NCBI RefSeq assembly: GCF_019733395.1
Contig: NZ_JAIHOO010000001.1
Coordinates: 4,466,983-4,530,982, forward strand
Source of the DNA: Lysobacter sp. BMK333-48F3
GTDB taxonomy: Bacteria; Pseudomonadota; Gammaproteobacteria; Xanthomonadales; Xanthomonadaceae
DNA length: 64,000 nt
Reading direction: 5' to 3'
Position numbers and translations under genes: made by a program. The notes under the pieces are model-generated. The model was not told the DNA's origin and searched no databases. It was given only the letters and a program-made list of their open reading frames with translations. Below are positions 63,665 through 64,000 of the stretch, one piece after another. Within the stretch, counting starts at the first letter, position 1. Each line of letters begins with the position of its first letter.

Positions 63665-64000
63665 TTACTTGAGCTTGATCTCGCGCAGGCGCTCTTCCAG
63701 ATAGCCCTGGGCGGTGATCGGCTCGGGGTAGCGGCTGGGGTTGTCGGCGCTGATCGTCGAGGGCAGCACGTCGATCAGGAAGTCCGGGTTGGGGTGCAGG
63801 AAGAACGGGGTCGAGTAGCGCGGCTGGCGCGCCTGCTCGCCCGGCGGGTTGACCACGCGGTGGGTGGTCGAGGGATACACGTGGTTGGTCAGGCGCTGCA
63901 GCATGTCGCCGATGTTGACCACGATGGTGTCGGCGTCGGCGGTGAACGGCACCCACTCGCCCTGGCGCGACTTCACTTCCAGGCCGGCGGCGCTGGCGCC
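63665..64000 (-). CDS. 2-oxoglutarate/Fe(II)-dependent oxygenase, isopenicillin-N-synthase-like (partial, 5' end outside window)
   Basis: The C-terminal 111 residues of an iron oxygenase. GLEVKSRQGEWVPFTADADTIVVNIGDMLQRLTNHVYPSTTHRVVNPPGEQARQPRYSTPFFLHPNPDFLID contains the second iron-ligand His (THRV) and the 2-oxoglutarate Arg (RYSTPFF). This is the layout of the IPNS-like family, in which GDMLxxLTN is typical. The HxD half of the iron site lies outside the window. The C-terminus (YLEERLREIKLK) looks complete. The substrate is unknown. Confidence 0.88.
   Translation of the reverse strand, partial: GASAAGLEVKSRQGEWVPFTADADTIVVNIGDMLQRLTNHVYPSTTHRVVNPPGEQARQPRYSTPFFLHPNPDFLIDVLPSTISADNPSRYPEPITAQGYLEERLREIKLK

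Overview
The window is GC-rich (roughly two thirds G+C by eye) and reads as chromosomal DNA of a Xanthomonadaceae bacterium, most likely Lysobacter or a close relative. Three things point there: the housekeeping gene order tpiA-secG-tRNA-Leu-nuoA..N-tRNA-fMet-rimP-nusA-infB-rbfA-truB-rpsO-pnp, the abundance of TonB-dependent receptors, and dispersed intergenic repeats of the xanthomonad kind. The genus is inferred, not proven.

Left part (1-15 kb): a polyhydroxybutyrate (PHB) neighbourhood. It has a class III PHA synthase pair (phaC, phaE), a phosphatidylserine synthase, a 3-hydroxybutyrate-oligomer hydrolase, and a two-component pair resembling CrbS/CrbR (a transporter-fused hybrid kinase with a LuxR-type regulator). 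These are followed by a TonB-dependent receptor divergent from a GntP-family permease that could carry 3-hydroxybutyrate. Two similar 12-bp near-palindromes, one in each of the two divergent promoter gaps (6552 and 13649), suggest shared control. The synthase subunit PhaE carries a Lys/Ala/Pro-rich tail like histone H1.

Middle part (15-34 kb): accessory genes. These are a GH99-like glycosidase, a RegB/RegA-type redox two-component pair, a secreted PPC-domain protein with a TonB receptor, a DUF1800/DUF1501 pair, a LysR/SDR divergent pair, a truncated haemoglobin, an AraC regulator and several small proteins of unknown function. An 832-bp IS1595-family insertion sequence with a frameshifted transposase sits inside a copy of a dispersed repeat, with a clean 8-bp target duplication.

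Right part (34-61 kb): nearly all on the minus strand and all housekeeping. It covers RNA decay and translation (pnp, rpsO, truB, rbfA, infB, nusA, rimP, tRNA-fMet), the complete 14-gene complex I operon (nuoA-N), tRNA-Leu(GAG), secG and tpiA. The last 3 kb hold a DNA-deoxyinosine glycosylase, a secreted trypsin-like protease and the end of a 2-oxoglutarate/Fe(II) oxygenase.

Several repeat families fill the gaps: CCCCCTTTGAAAAAGGGGG palindromes, TGTAGGAGCGGC REP-like elements, and GGGACTC/GGGAATC heptad arrays that form long hairpins. Some hairpins lie inside operons (nuoE-nuoD, rbfA-infB). No CRISPR array, prophage, integron or recognisable defence island was found. No clearly new multi-gene system is proven; the PHB/CrbSR neighbourhood is the best candidate for unusual biology.
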